Source of the DNA: CAZUQP01 sp964622455
GTDB lineage: Bacteria; Pseudomonadota; Gammaproteobacteria; DSM-16500
Length of the DNA stretch: 64,000 nt
Direction: 5' to 3'
Assembly (NCBI GenBank): GCA_964622455.1
Contig: CAZUQP010000022.1
Span: forward strand, 62,001 to 126,000
Positions 52,436 through 61,304 of the stretch are shown here, piece by piece (position 1 is the stretch's first letter; every line of letters begins with the position of its first letter). Made by a program: the position numbers and the translations under genes. The notes beneath the pieces are model-generated. The model saw only the letters and a list, made by a program, of their open reading frames with translations, had not been told where the DNA came from and did no database searches.

Positions 52436-53867
52436 CCATAAATTCATGAACCGGTAAATTTTCTAGTTTTGTTTGGTCTAAGAAAAGATCAAGCAATTGT
52501 TTGGTTTTTTCTTTTGAAAAATGGGTATGGATATTTTCTTCAAATTTTTTGAGTAACAAAGGAATGCCTTCTTCACGCCTGCGTTGATGACCGATCGGAT
52601 ATTCTATTTGAACTTTATCGGTATGTGTGCCATCTTTAAAATAAATTTGCATAGCATTTGCAATAGAACGTTTATCAGGGTCAAGATAGTCTTTGGTGAA
52701 TGCTTTATCTTCCACCACTTGCATTTTATGACGCAATAAATCAATACGCGGATCATTTGCAAATGAATCATCGTAATAATTTGCTTTTAAATTTCCGTAT
52801 AATAATCCTAAAGCTGTCATGTATTGCAGACAATGATCGCGATCTGCATAATTATGCAAAGGCCCTGTTTTACTGATAATACGAATCGCAGATTCTTGTG
52901 TCGTTAAAATAATTTTATCAATTTGATCTAAACGATTTTTAATGGTGTCATGTAAAGCAATAGCGCATTCTACAGCTGTTTGCGCGTGAAATTCTGCGGG
53001 AAATGAAATTTTAAATAAAATATTTTCCATGACGTATGCATCAAAGGCTCGCGGAAAACGAAAAGGCTGACTGCGAAATTGCACATCATAAAATCCCCAG
53101 GTTTTTGCAGTTAAAGCGCTCTGATATCCCATTTCCCCTTGTTTGACTAACCAGGCCAAACGTACGCCGCGACTGGTTGCATCCCCTGCAGCCCATGATT
53201 TTCTAGAGCCAGTGTTCGGCGCATGGCGATACGTTCTTAAACTTTGGCCGTCAATCCAGGCGTGCGATAAAACTTTGATGACATCGTCATGCGTACCGCC
53301 CAGCATTTGCATGGCAACAGCTGCTGAGGCAACTTTTACCAACACAACATGATCCAACCCAACGCGGTTAAATCCGTTTTCAAGTGCGATGATACCTTGA
53401 ATTTCATATGCTTTAATCATGGCAGTCAAAACGTCACGCATGAGTAACCCCGTTTTATTCTCAGCATGATTTTTTCGACTGAGATAATCAGCAACTGCTA
53501 AAATGGCGCCTAAATTATCGGAGGGGTGTCCCCATTCAGCGGCCAACCAGGTGTCATTAAAATCTAACCATCGGACCTGTGTGCCAATGTCAAATGCAGC
53601 GAGTATCGGATCAAGTTCGTATTTTGTGCCAGGTACACGTGCGCCATGAGGAACGCTTGTGCCGGGAACGATAGGGCCTAATAATGCAGCGCATTTTGGA
53701 TAATTTAATGCAAGAAAGGCGCAACCTAAAGCATCCATTAAACAATAACGTGCCGTTGAATAAGCGAGTTCGCTTTTAATCCTATGTTGGGTCACATAAT
53801 CAGCAATGACAACTAATTCTTTGTCTGGTGCGGGACGTACATTGGTATCGGCAGTATCATTAACCAT
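52419..53867 (-). CDS. prpD: 2-methylcitrate dehydratase
   Basis: Dehydrates 2-methylcitrate in the methylcitrate cycle of propionate degradation. The 482 residues match the MmgE/PrpD family: DALGCAFLALNYPKC, RWLDFNDTWLAAEWGHPSDNLGAILAVADY and ISFPAEFHAQTAVECAIAL are typical. It is the last gene of prpB-prpC-prpD, six bases after prpC, and a terminator overlaps its end. Confidence 0.95.
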   Translation of the reverse strand: MVNDTADTNVRPAPDKELVVIADYVTQHRIKSELAYSTARYCLMDALGCAFLALNYPKCAALLGPIVPGTSVPHGARVPGTKYELDPILAAFDIGTQVRWLDFNDTWLAAEWGHPSDNLGAILAVADYLSRKNHAENKTGLLMRDVLTAMIKAYEIQGIIALENGFNRVGLDHVVLVKVASAAVAMQMLGGTHDDVIKVLSHAWIDGQSLRTYRHAPNTGSRKSWAAGDATSRGVRLAWLVKQGEMGYQSALTAKTWGFYDVQFRSQPFRFPRAFDAYVMENILFKISFPAEFHAQTAVECAIALHDTIKNRLDQIDKIILTTQESAIRIISKTGPLHNYADRDHCLQYMTALGLLYGNLKANYYDDSFANDPRIDLLRHKMQVVEDKAFTKDYLDPDKRSIANAMQIYFKDGTHTDKVQIEYPIGHQRRREEGIPLLLKKFEENIHTHFSKEKTKQLLDLFLDQTKLENLPVHEFMEQLVK

Positions 53868-53873
53868 CCTATT

Positions 53874-54992
53874 TTAACCTCGTTGATTTAACGGAACATA
53901 TGCACGCGGTGCAGGGCCTGTATATTCAGCTTCAGGGCGAATCAGGCGATTATCACCGCGTTGTTCAATGATATGTGCACTCCAACCAGATAAACGAGAC
54001 ATGACGAATATCGGGGTAAACATGGGCGTTGGAATTCCCATGAAATGGTAAGCGGTAGCACTATAAAAATCTAGATTAGGAAATAAATGTTTTTCATCCC
54101 AGAGGATTTTTTCAATTCGTTCAGAAACAGAATAAAGATAGCCATCATTCGCCTCTTCAGATAATTTTTTCGACCATTCTTTGATGATGTCCGAACGAGG
54201 GTCTGATATTTTATAGACACGATGACCAAAACCCATAATTTTCACTTTATCGGTAAGCATCGTTTTAATCGCGCGTTCTGCAATATCCGCCGTTTTAAAC
54301 TGAGAGATTAATTCCATGGCCGCTTCATTTGCACCGCCATGCAAAGGTCCACGGAGAGTCCCAATACCTGAAACAATGGCAGAATAAAAATCTGATTCGG
54401 TAGAAGTTGTGACACGAGCAGCAAAGGTTGATGCATTGAATTCATGTTCAGCGTAAAGAATTAAAGATACATCCATCGCACGAGCGTGTTCTTCGTGAGG
54501 CTTTTTGTCATGCAGTAAATAAAGAAAATGGCCGGCAATAGAATTTTCATCAGAGACCGTTTTAATGCGTTTGCCAGTTCGATGAAAGTGATACCAATAG
54601 AGCAGCATACCGGGAGTGCATGCAATTAAACGGTCGGCAACATCGTATTGGCCATAATGAAGAGATTCAGGCTCCAAAGTGCCCAGCATGGAAGCGCCGG
54701 TGCGTAATACATCCATGGGGTGGGTTTTCGCCGGAATGGTTTCGAGGACTAATTGGAGAGGGTCTGGCAATTCTCGTAACAATATCAATTTTTCGCGATA
54801 GGCCTGTAATTCTTTTTGGTAAGGTAATTCACCATAAATAAGTAAATAAGCGACTTCTTCAAAGCTGCTTTTGGCTGCTAAATCGTGAATGTCATAACCG
54901 CGATAGGTGAGGCCAACACCTTCTTTACCAACCGTGCTAATTGCGGTATTGCCCACGATAATGCCTGCTAGACCTCCGGTCTTTTTATTCAT
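53874..54992 (-). CDS. prpC: 2-methylcitrate synthase
   Basis: Condenses propionyl-CoA with oxaloacetate. The citrate synthase-fold signatures include LTYRGYDIHDLA, ASTFAARVTTSTESDFYSA, LHGGANEAAMELI and GFGHRVYKISDPRSDIIKEW. The ATG at 54992 (MNKKTGGLAG) has GAGGA eight bases upstream; a longer frame reads into prpB. It has 372 residues, the size of the methylcitrate type. It overlaps the end of prpB by eight bases. Confidence 0.95.
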   Translation of the reverse strand: MNKKTGGLAGIIVGNTAISTVGKEGVGLTYRGYDIHDLAAKSSFEEVAYLLIYGELPYQKELQAYREKLILLRELPDPLQLVLETIPAKTHPMDVLRTGASMLGTLEPESLHYGQYDVADRLIACTPGMLLYWYHFHRTGKRIKTVSDENSIAGHFLYLLHDKKPHEEHARAMDVSLILYAEHEFNASTFAARVTTSTESDFYSAIVSGIGTLRGPLHGGANEAAMELISQFKTADIAERAIKTMLTDKVKIMGFGHRVYKISDPRSDIIKEWSKKLSEEANDGYLYSVSERIEKILWDEKHLFPNLDFYSATAYHFMGIPTPMFTPIFVMSRLSGWSAHIIEQRGDNRLIRPEAEYTGPAPRAYVPLNQRG

Positions 54993-55866
54993 GATTTTTT
55001 TCCTCGCTAAAAAGGGCATCTAATTTTTTTTCATAGGAATAATAATTTAAAATTTGATACAAATCTTCTCGTGTTTGCATGGTAGAGAGCAGGTTTTTTT
55101 GGGTACCCTCTTGGCGAATAGTTTGGTAGACGTTTAATGCTGATGCACTCATCGCGCGGAATGCACTAAGAGGGTAGAGAATTAAACGAATGCCGGCAGA
55201 TTGCAATTCTTCTACTGTAAAAAGCGGGGTCACTCCAAATTCAGTGATATTAGCAAGGATCGGGACTTTGCATTGTTGCGCGAGTGCCTGATATTGAGAC
55301 AACTCCTTTACGCCTTCAAAAAAAATCATATCGGCCCCGGCATCTACATACTGCATAATGCGGTCAATGGAGGCGGATAAACCTTCTGAAGCAAGCGCAT
55401 CGGTTCTTGCCATGATAACAAAATGAGAATCAGTTTTTGCATCGACGGCGGCTTTTATGCGGTCAGTCATTTCTGAGGTATTAACTAACGATTTAGATGG
55501 TCTGTGTCCGCAACGTTTTGCTTGGACTTGATCTTCTATGTGGACTGCAGCAACACCTGCTTTTATCATTTCATGAATAGTACGGGCAATATTGAAAGCA
55601 GTGCCCCAGCCGGTATCAATATCAACGAGCAAGGGTAAATCAACTGCATTCGTAATGCGCCGCGCATCTTCTAATACGTCGTTGAGTGTTGTGATTGCCA
55701 AATCAGGAAAGCCAAAGGATGCGTTTGCAACGCCAGCGCCTGATAAATAAATGGCTCTATAACCAGTTTGCTTGGCCAGCAAGGCAGTGTACGCGTTGAT
55801 AGCGCCAACAATTTGAAGGGGTTTTTCAATAAGCAGCATGTCGCGAAACTTTTTCCCTGGGGTCAT
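54985..55866 (-). CDS. prpB: 2-methylisocitrate lyase
   Basis: Splits 2-methylisocitrate into pyruvate and succinate. The active-site motif KRCGH is present (AKRCGHRPSKSL), with metal-binding DIDTGWG and HIEDQVQ. The 293 residues match PrpB. AAGGAGAT precedes the ATG. It is the first gene of the operon. No prpR regulator, prpE or acnD is linked; the aconitase step must be supplied elsewhere. Confidence 0.95.
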   Translation of the reverse strand: MTPGKKFRDMLLIEKPLQIVGAINAYTALLAKQTGYRAIYLSGAGVANASFGFPDLAITTLNDVLEDARRITNAVDLPLLVDIDTGWGTAFNIARTIHEMIKAGVAAVHIEDQVQAKRCGHRPSKSLVNTSEMTDRIKAAVDAKTDSHFVIMARTDALASEGLSASIDRIMQYVDAGADMIFFEGVKELSQYQALAQQCKVPILANITEFGVTPLFTVEELQSAGIRLILYPLSAFRAMSASALNVYQTIRQEGTQKNLLSTMQTREDLYQILNYYSYEKKLDALFSEEKNHE

Positions 55867-55914
55867 GCAGTATCTCCTTCCATAAAGTTAGCCGATTTTC
55901 CGGATGGTAGATGG

Positions 55915-55931
55915 TTTTGTCAATGGCAAAA
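55915..55931 (-). promoter_or_regulatory. Operator-like palindrome over the prp promoter
   Basis: TTTTGTCAATGGCAAAA is a 17-base near-palindrome with one mismatched pair. On the minus strand it contains a perfect -35 TTGACA (55923-55918), followed after 17 bases by GAAAAT (four of six to the -10 consensus). It lies about 50 bases before the prpB start. Confidence 0.4.
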
Positions 55932-56059
55932 ATCGAGTTTTTATGTATATCAGTTATGCTATGCGGAATAAACTTAAACAGTTACAAAGCATAAAGCAAT
56001 CTAAATAAAAAGACAGCAGGATTATAGAAATTAAAGGGTAGAAGAAAGGTCAAATTTTA

Positions 56060-56084
56060 ATCCCGCGGACAATAGCCGCGGGAT
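56060..56084 (-). terminator. Probable terminator of the second barrel gene
   Basis: ATCCCGCGG (56060-56068) and CCGCGGGAT (56076-56084) form a perfect nine-bp GC-rich stem with a seven-base loop, 19 bases after the barrel stop codon. On the minus strand it runs into TAAAATTTG, a weak T-tract. Confidence 0.65.
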
Positions 56085-56102
56085 AGTGTGTGAAATCGCG
56101 TA

Positions 56103-56840
56103 TTACGCGAAGTGATAGATTAACCCTAACATAGCTTGGTTGTCATATGGGATGATTTTGGTAGCACCGCTATAGAACGAGCTATAGTTGGTATGACTAG
56201 CTTCAGCTCGCAAGCTCCAGTTTTGGTAGAACGCAGTTTCAAGACCTAAACCAAGATTAAATCCGCTGCTCCAGTTGGTTTTGCTGTTGCTTGAGGATAC
56301 ACCGCCTATTGTTGCAGTTTCTTGGCCTTTGATGCTGACGCGGTTATAACCTAAACGGAGATACAGCAATGAAGCATCATTTAATTTCAAACCTGGCAAC
56401 AAGCCAAATCCATAGCTGCCTTGGATGCTGACCTTAGCGTAATAGCTTGCAGGAAAAGCAGAGCCTGAAGCAGTGGTAGCAACGCTATATTTGCTGCTAG
56501 CATTACTTGCATTAGCAAAAAGCTCACCACCTAAGTAATAAATATCGCTAAAGTATTGGCCGTAACCACCGAAAAGACCGCCAACAACACCCGTAGGATT
56601 AATGACAGGGCTCGCAGTTAGAGAACCGGTGGCATTTATCACACTAGCATTGTGGTTAACACGATAGGAGTCACCCCCTAATTGTGCACCAAGATACCAT
56701 CCATCTTTGATCATCAGAGGGGTTGGACAGGGTGCTTCTCCTTTGTAGTTTTCACCTTTGTAACTGCCTGCAGAGCAAACAGTTGTTGCAGCTAATAACA
56801 CCGCTGCAGAAACGAGTGAAAGTTGAAGTTGCTTTTTCAT
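56103..56840 (-). CDS. Outer-membrane beta-barrel protein
   Basis: A signal peptide ends near TTVCSAGS. The 220 mature residues show alternating strands: GWYLGAQLGGDSYRV, GLFGGYGQYFSDIYYLGGELF, LLYLRLGYNRVSI, GFNLGLGLETAFYQNWSLRAEASH and the terminal AMLGLIYHFA. This is the eight-strand surface-antigen or OmpA/OmpX-like barrel type common in Legionella and Coxiella. AAGGAGAT precedes the ATG. It is transcribed alone between the prp operon and pirin. Confidence 0.85.
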   Translation of the reverse strand: MKKQLQLSLVSAAVLLAATTVCSAGSYKGENYKGEAPCPTPLMIKDGWYLGAQLGGDSYRVNHNASVINATGSLTASPVINPTGVVGGLFGGYGQYFSDIYYLGGELFANASNASSKYSVATTASGSAFPASYYAKVSIQGSYGFGLLPGLKLNDASLLYLRLGYNRVSIKGQETATIGGVSSSNSKTNWSSGFNLGLGLETAFYQNWSLRAEASHTNYSSFYSGATKIIPYDNQAMLGLIYHFA

Positions 56841-57093
56841 CTATATATCTCCTTATAAGGTAACTTAAGTTTATTCCCAATTTTGATTCGCGGATCGTAT
56901 CAAAGAGGTTCAAGATATTAATTTATTTGAATGTTTGCCTGTGAGCAAGTGTTTTTTTACTATTTTTGCTAAAGAAGCAAAGTGTTCAAATTTGTTTCAG
57001 GTTAAAATAGGGGTTAATTTTATAGATACATATGCTAAAAAAATCAAATTAAAGTAAAATAACAGTTGATCATTTGCATTCAAGGGACGCGCA

Positions 57094-58020
57094 ATGAGTG
57101 ATTTAATTGGTTCAACACAACTATCAGATTCTAAAGATTGTCCCGCTTATTCTGAAAAACCCATTCGCCAAAAAATAATAACACGCAATGCTCAAATTGG
57201 CGAGAATCTAACGATACGACGTGCATTACCGCACCGGGAGCGTCGCATGATAGGGGCATGGTGTTTTTTGGATCACTTTGGTCCGTTGGATTTAAAAAAA
57301 AATAAAGGACTTAATATTGCTCCTCATCCGCACATAGGATTACAAACATTTACTTGGACTCTTCAGGGTGAGATTTTGCATAGAGATAGCTTGGGTTTTT
57401 CACAAGTGATTCAACCAGGCCAAGTAAACTTGATGACGGCGGGTAGAGGGATTGCGCATTCAGAAGAATCACTGCCAGACAGCGTACTTCACGGTGTGCA
57501 GTTATGGATAGCATTACCTGATGCTGTTAGAAATAGGGTGCCTGAATTTGTTCACTATTCAGAAATACCCGCATTGCAGCATGATGGTTTATTTATTCAA
57601 GTGTTGGCGGGAGAGTTATTGGATGTGCGTGCGCCTGCAAAAATTTATTCTCCTTTGCTGGGTTTGGATCTTCACGCTAAACAAAAGACGGATACTACGT
57701 TACCCTTAAATCCAAAATTTGAATATGGTATTTTACCTTTGGTCGGTCATATAGAAGTTGAAGGAGAAATCGTAGAAATAGGTACATTGTTGTATTTAGG
57801 TTCTGGTAGATCGAATCTTTCTATTCGTGTTCCAGAAGCTGCGCGTATTTTAATAATTGGAGGAGAACCTTTTGCAGAAGAAGTGTTACTGTGGTGGAAC
57901 CTTGTAGCGCGTACGAAAAAAGAAATCAGAGATGCTGTTCACGACTGGAATCATCATGCTCGGTTCGGCGAAGTTCAAGGTTATCATGGGGATCGATTAA
58001 GTGCACCACCGCTTGAATAA
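57094..58020 (+). CDS. Pirin family protein
   Basis: A bicupin protein of 308 residues. The metal-binding site is in the N-terminal cupin: PHPHIGLQTFTWTLQGEILHRDS holds two His and later His, with Glu in the following LMTAGRGIAHSEES block. Pirins include quercetinases and redox-sensing regulators; the substrate here is unknown. AAGGGA precedes the ATG. It is followed by a DoxX-type gene after 57 bases, a common pairing. Confidence 0.9.
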   Translation: MSDLIGSTQLSDSKDCPAYSEKPIRQKIITRNAQIGENLTIRRALPHRERRMIGAWCFLDHFGPLDLKKNKGLNIAPHPHIGLQTFTWTLQGEILHRDSLGFSQVIQPGQVNLMTAGRGIAHSEESLPDSVLHGVQLWIALPDAVRNRVPEFVHYSEIPALQHDGLFIQVLAGELLDVRAPAKIYSPLLGLDLHAKQKTDTTLPLNPKFEYGILPLVGHIEVEGEIVEIGTLLYLGSGRSNLSIRVPEAARILIIGGEPFAEEVLLWWNLVARTKKEIRDAVHDWNHHARFGEVQGYHGDRLSAPPLE

Positions 58021-58077
58021 AATCAATTTGCCAAATTATTTTTTACTTAAATGGAGTATCTATAAAAGGGTATTTTT

Positions 58078-58449
58078 ATGAGTTTTTTTAGCTTAACCAA
58101 CTTGATTCATACATTAATTGGTTTTTATTTTGTATTTTTTGGTTTTTGGAATATTTATCATTGGATTCCTATCGTTGATGCGATGGCAAAAAAAGATATC
58201 CCATTACCGTATTTAATTTTGGCGATAGGTATTACCTGGCAAATCATTGCAGGCTGTATGATTATTTTCGGTATTGGAGTAGAGTTTGCGGCGCTTTCAC
58301 TTATTCCATTTACGCTGATAGCTGTTTTTATTTTTCATCCTTTCTGGAAATTTAGCGGTGAATTATGCTCGCTTAATTTCACTATTTTCATCGCGAACCT
58401 CACAATTGGATTGGCGGCACTACTGTCATTGATTGCTGTGTGCCCATGA
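58078..58449 (+). CDS. DoxX-family membrane protein
   Basis: A 123-residue protein with four membrane helices. The start LIHTLIGFYFVFFGFWNIYHW and PYLILAIGITWQIIAGCMIIFGIGVEFAAL follow the DoxX pattern. Proteins of this family are linked to quinone or thiol redox chemistry in other bacteria, but nothing specific can be said here. AAAGGG precedes the ATG. Its neighbour is pirin. Confidence 0.8.
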   Translation: MSFFSLTNLIHTLIGFYFVFFGFWNIYHWIPIVDAMAKKDIPLPYLILAIGITWQIIAGCMIIFGIGVEFAALSLIPFTLIAVFIFHPFWKFSGELCSLNFTIFIANLTIGLAALLSLIAVCP

Positions 58450-58518
58450 AATATTACATGTTTGGTTTCTAATATTTTCTATTTGTGAGATACTGCGCTA
58501 AAAATGAAAGGAAGCATT

Positions 58519-59853
58519 ATGTTAGTAGGCATTTTTAAAAAAAAAGCACTGAGTGGATGGCAAATAGGGATACTGGGTTTGTTGATTTTTTTCCCTTTTT
58601 TCGGAATGTCATCAAATTCAAATTTAGGGCCCGATTCAGAAGGATACATTAACTTTAGTCTATCACGCCCTCCATTGTATCCTCTCTTTATTTGGATCTT
58701 CCATTTATTCGGAACTCAACAGTATGTTATGGCTAGATGGGCGCAAGCCACGCTGACTTTTTCTGCTTTGTTATACGCAGGACAATGGCTATATAAAAAT
58801 TTAGAAATACCGAGATTGTTGATTTTTTTTATTATGCTATTTATGGTGTCGTTAATTTCTCTTCATTGTCATACGCTAACGCTCATATATTCGGAAGGTA
58901 TCGCTTTCCCTATCTTTGTAGTGACTTTTTTATTTTTAGTGGAGAGTTTTAAAGCGCTTGATAAAAAAAATCTCATTAAAGTGGTAATCGGAATTAGTTT
59001 ATTGATTTTAACGCGGGATCAATTTTATTATTTTTATCCGATAGTATTATTGGTTGTGATTTGGCATGCTTGGAGGAAAGAACCAATAACCAAAATTTTA
59101 GGCAGCCTATTCATTATTACGTTGTCTTTTTTGACCACTCTATTTTTGGCGCAAGAATATTATCATTGGGTAGGAAAGCATGTGTTACGCACTTCTAACG
59201 CGGGCACTCAATGGCAATATGCAGGTTGGCGACTGCTTGAGCAGCCCATGTATTTATCAGATGATAACGCATCCAAATATTTTCAAAATCCTGTTGAAAA
59301 AAATCTATTCGAAAAAATATTAAAGCGACTTGAAAAATCCCAGCTCACCAGGAATTCTGCGGCATCATCGTTTCATATTAATTATTTTCTTACAGCTGAA
59401 TATCATTACATGTCGGTATTGGGCGAAATTCAAGATACAATACGTGAAGCTATTAATGAAAATCATCCCCCAGGAATGACGGGAGATCAGGTGAATTCTT
59501 TAATGTTTCATATGAGTAAGACATTGTATTCGCATGCAATAGCAGAAAATTTAGCCTTTTATATGTTGAGATTTACTTTTTATTCGGGAGGAATGTGGAT
59601 TTTCTTAGCATCGCTGATAGCATTATTTGCCATGAGTTATAGGATGTTAGTGCATAGAGAGTGGAATCCTACGATATCACAAGCTTTCATAATGGCTTCT
59701 TTTTTAATTATTTTAGGAAATGCTGCGCTCATTGGCTTAGTAGAAGTTCAGGCGCCTAGGTATTTTTATTATTCATATTTTTTGTATTTTTGTTTGTTTG
59801 CTTTGTTAGCGAAGGAATTTATTAGAGGGGTTGATAAAAGTTTTGCAACGTAG
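58519..59853 (+). CDS. Polytopic membrane protein, GT-C glycosyltransferase-like
   Basis: A 444-residue protein with about ten to twelve membrane helices. The first outer loop carries DSEGYINFSLSRPPLYPLF, an acidic motif followed by RPPLYP, which is the pattern of GT-C lipid-phosphosugar-dependent glycosyltransferases of the GT39/ArnT/PMT type. I prefer the ATG at 58519 because AAAGGA lies six bases upstream; an ATG at 58504 would add five residues. A 17-base gap leads to the HAD-UbiA gene. If it belongs to the arabinose cluster it could transfer arabinofuranose from its lipid carrier; that is inference. Confidence 0.65.
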   Translation: MLVGIFKKKALSGWQIGILGLLIFFPFFGMSSNSNLGPDSEGYINFSLSRPPLYPLFIWIFHLFGTQQYVMARWAQATLTFSALLYAGQWLYKNLEIPRLLIFFIMLFMVSLISLHCHTLTLIYSEGIAFPIFVVTFLFLVESFKALDKKNLIKVVIGISLLILTRDQFYYFYPIVLLVVIWHAWRKEPITKILGSLFIITLSFLTTLFLAQEYYHWVGKHVLRTSNAGTQWQYAGWRLLEQPMYLSDDNASKYFQNPVEKNLFEKILKRLEKSQLTRNSAASSFHINYFLTAEYHYMSVLGEIQDTIREAINENHPPGMTGDQVNSLMFHMSKTLYSHAIAENLAFYMLRFTFYSGGMWIFLASLIALFAMSYRMLVHREWNPTISQAFIMASFLIILGNAALIGLVEVQAPRYFYYSYFLYFCLFALLAKEFIRGVDKSFAT

Positions 59854-59870
59854 ATAAAGGATTATATTGT

Positions 59871-61286
59871 ATGGCTGTACCACTTTGTGTAGATCTGGAT
59901 GGAACCTTGATAAAAACAGATCTATTATTTGAATCTGTTTTACATTTATTAAAAAAAAATCCATTATATTTTTTTTTAATAATAACTTGGTTATTCAAGG
60001 GTATTGCCCGTTTAAAATATGAAGTTGCCACACGAGTATCGCTCGATCCAGCTACGCTTCCTTATTCAAACAATTTTTTATCTTACTTAAAAGAAGAACA
60101 TGCTAAAGGTAGAAAACTGATACTGATTACCGCAGCTGATAAAAAAATTGCAGAGATGATTTCAAATTATGTCGGAATATTTTCTCACGTACTAGCAAGT
60201 GATGGGGATAAGAATTTAAAAGGCGAGAATAAAAGACGACTGTTATGCGAGTTGTCCGGAGAAAAAAAATATGACTACGCAGGCAATAGTAGACATGATT
60301 TAAAAATATGGTCATCAGCACGGTATGCTATTATTGTCAATGCGAGTCACAGCATCATAAAACGAACTCAGCGGTTGGCAAGGGTAGAGCACGTATTTCC
60401 TCGCGAAAAAAAAGCCTTTTTCTCATTTTTAAGGGCTGTTCGTATACATCAATATATTAAAAATTCTTTGATCTTTATTCCTTTATTTGCTAGCCATCTA
60501 TATTTTCACTTGTCTTCCATTGTCAATTCATTAATTGCTTTTTCAGCGTTTTGCTTGTTGGCCTCGGGTGTTTATCTAACAAATGACTTAGTTGATCTTG
60601 AGGTAGATAGAAAACACCGAACAAAACATAAACGTCCTTTTGCGGCAGGGGATTTATCAATTAGTTTTGGGGTGATTGCCATTTTTATTTTTATAATGAC
60701 AGCCATTTTTTTGGCAACACTGTTGAACAGTGTTTTTTTATCGATATTAGTTTTTTATTTTTTGTTAAGCTCCGCGTATTCATTTTATCTCAAACGGAAA
60801 TTGTTATATGACGTATTTGTATTGGCTATTTTGTACACCATTCGTATTATGGCCGGAGTGGCGGCTATTCAAAGTTTATATTCAGAGTGGCTTATTGCAT
60901 TTTCTATGTTTTTCTTTTTAAGTTTAGCTTTTGTAAAGCGATATTCTGAATTATATTTATCAAAAATAGAAAATAAATATAATATTCTTGGCAGAGGTTA
61001 TCATGTAAATGATTTAAATCAGTTGAGTGTATTTGGAACTGTGAGCGGGTACGTGGCAATTCTTGTATTTTCATTTTATATTAGTTCTAACCAAGTCACT
61101 GTTCTTTATCGTCATCCGCAATGGTTATGGTTAGTATGCTTATTATTATTGTATTGGATATCCCGTATTTGGATGTTGGTAACGCGCGGGTTAATAAACG
61201 AAGATCCCGTCATATTTGCACTAACAGATAAAACAAGCTTGCTTGCCGTTTTAGCAATTACTGTTATTGTTTTTATAGCCTGTTAA
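59871..61286 (+). CDS. HAD phosphatase-UbiA prenyltransferase fusion (decaprenyl-phosphate phosphoribosyltransferase-like)
   Basis: Residues 1-180 form a HAD-type domain with the nucleophile motif DLDGTLIKTD (Asp8, Asp10). Residues 190-471 form a polytopic UbiA domain with NDLVDLEVDRKHRTKHKRP and a second Asp/Arg motif around LLYDVFVLAILYTIRIMAG. Among UbiA proteins the NDxxDxxxDrxhxxKxxRP form is that of decaprenyl-phosphate phosphoribosyltransferase (Rv3806c). The HAD part could remove the 5-phosphate of the product, done by a separate enzyme in mycobacteria. The DprE1-like gene in the same run of genes supports the pathway. Substrate assignment is inferred. Confidence 0.8.
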   Translation: MAVPLCVDLDGTLIKTDLLFESVLHLLKKNPLYFFLIITWLFKGIARLKYEVATRVSLDPATLPYSNNFLSYLKEEHAKGRKLILITAADKKIAEMISNYVGIFSHVLASDGDKNLKGENKRRLLCELSGEKKYDYAGNSRHDLKIWSSARYAIIVNASHSIIKRTQRLARVEHVFPREKKAFFSFLRAVRIHQYIKNSLIFIPLFASHLYFHLSSIVNSLIAFSAFCLLASGVYLTNDLVDLEVDRKHRTKHKRPFAAGDLSISFGVIAIFIFIMTAIFLATLLNSVFLSILVFYFLLSSAYSFYLKRKLLYDVFVLAILYTIRIMAGVAAIQSLYSEWLIAFSMFFFLSLAFVKRYSELYLSKIENKYNILGRGYHVNDLNQLSVFGTVSGYVAILVFSFYISSNQVTVLYRHPQWLWLVCLLLLYWISRIWMLVTRGLINEDPVIFALTDKTSLLAVLAITVIVFIAC

Positions 61287-61304
61287 AGATGGAAGACGTT
61301 TTTT

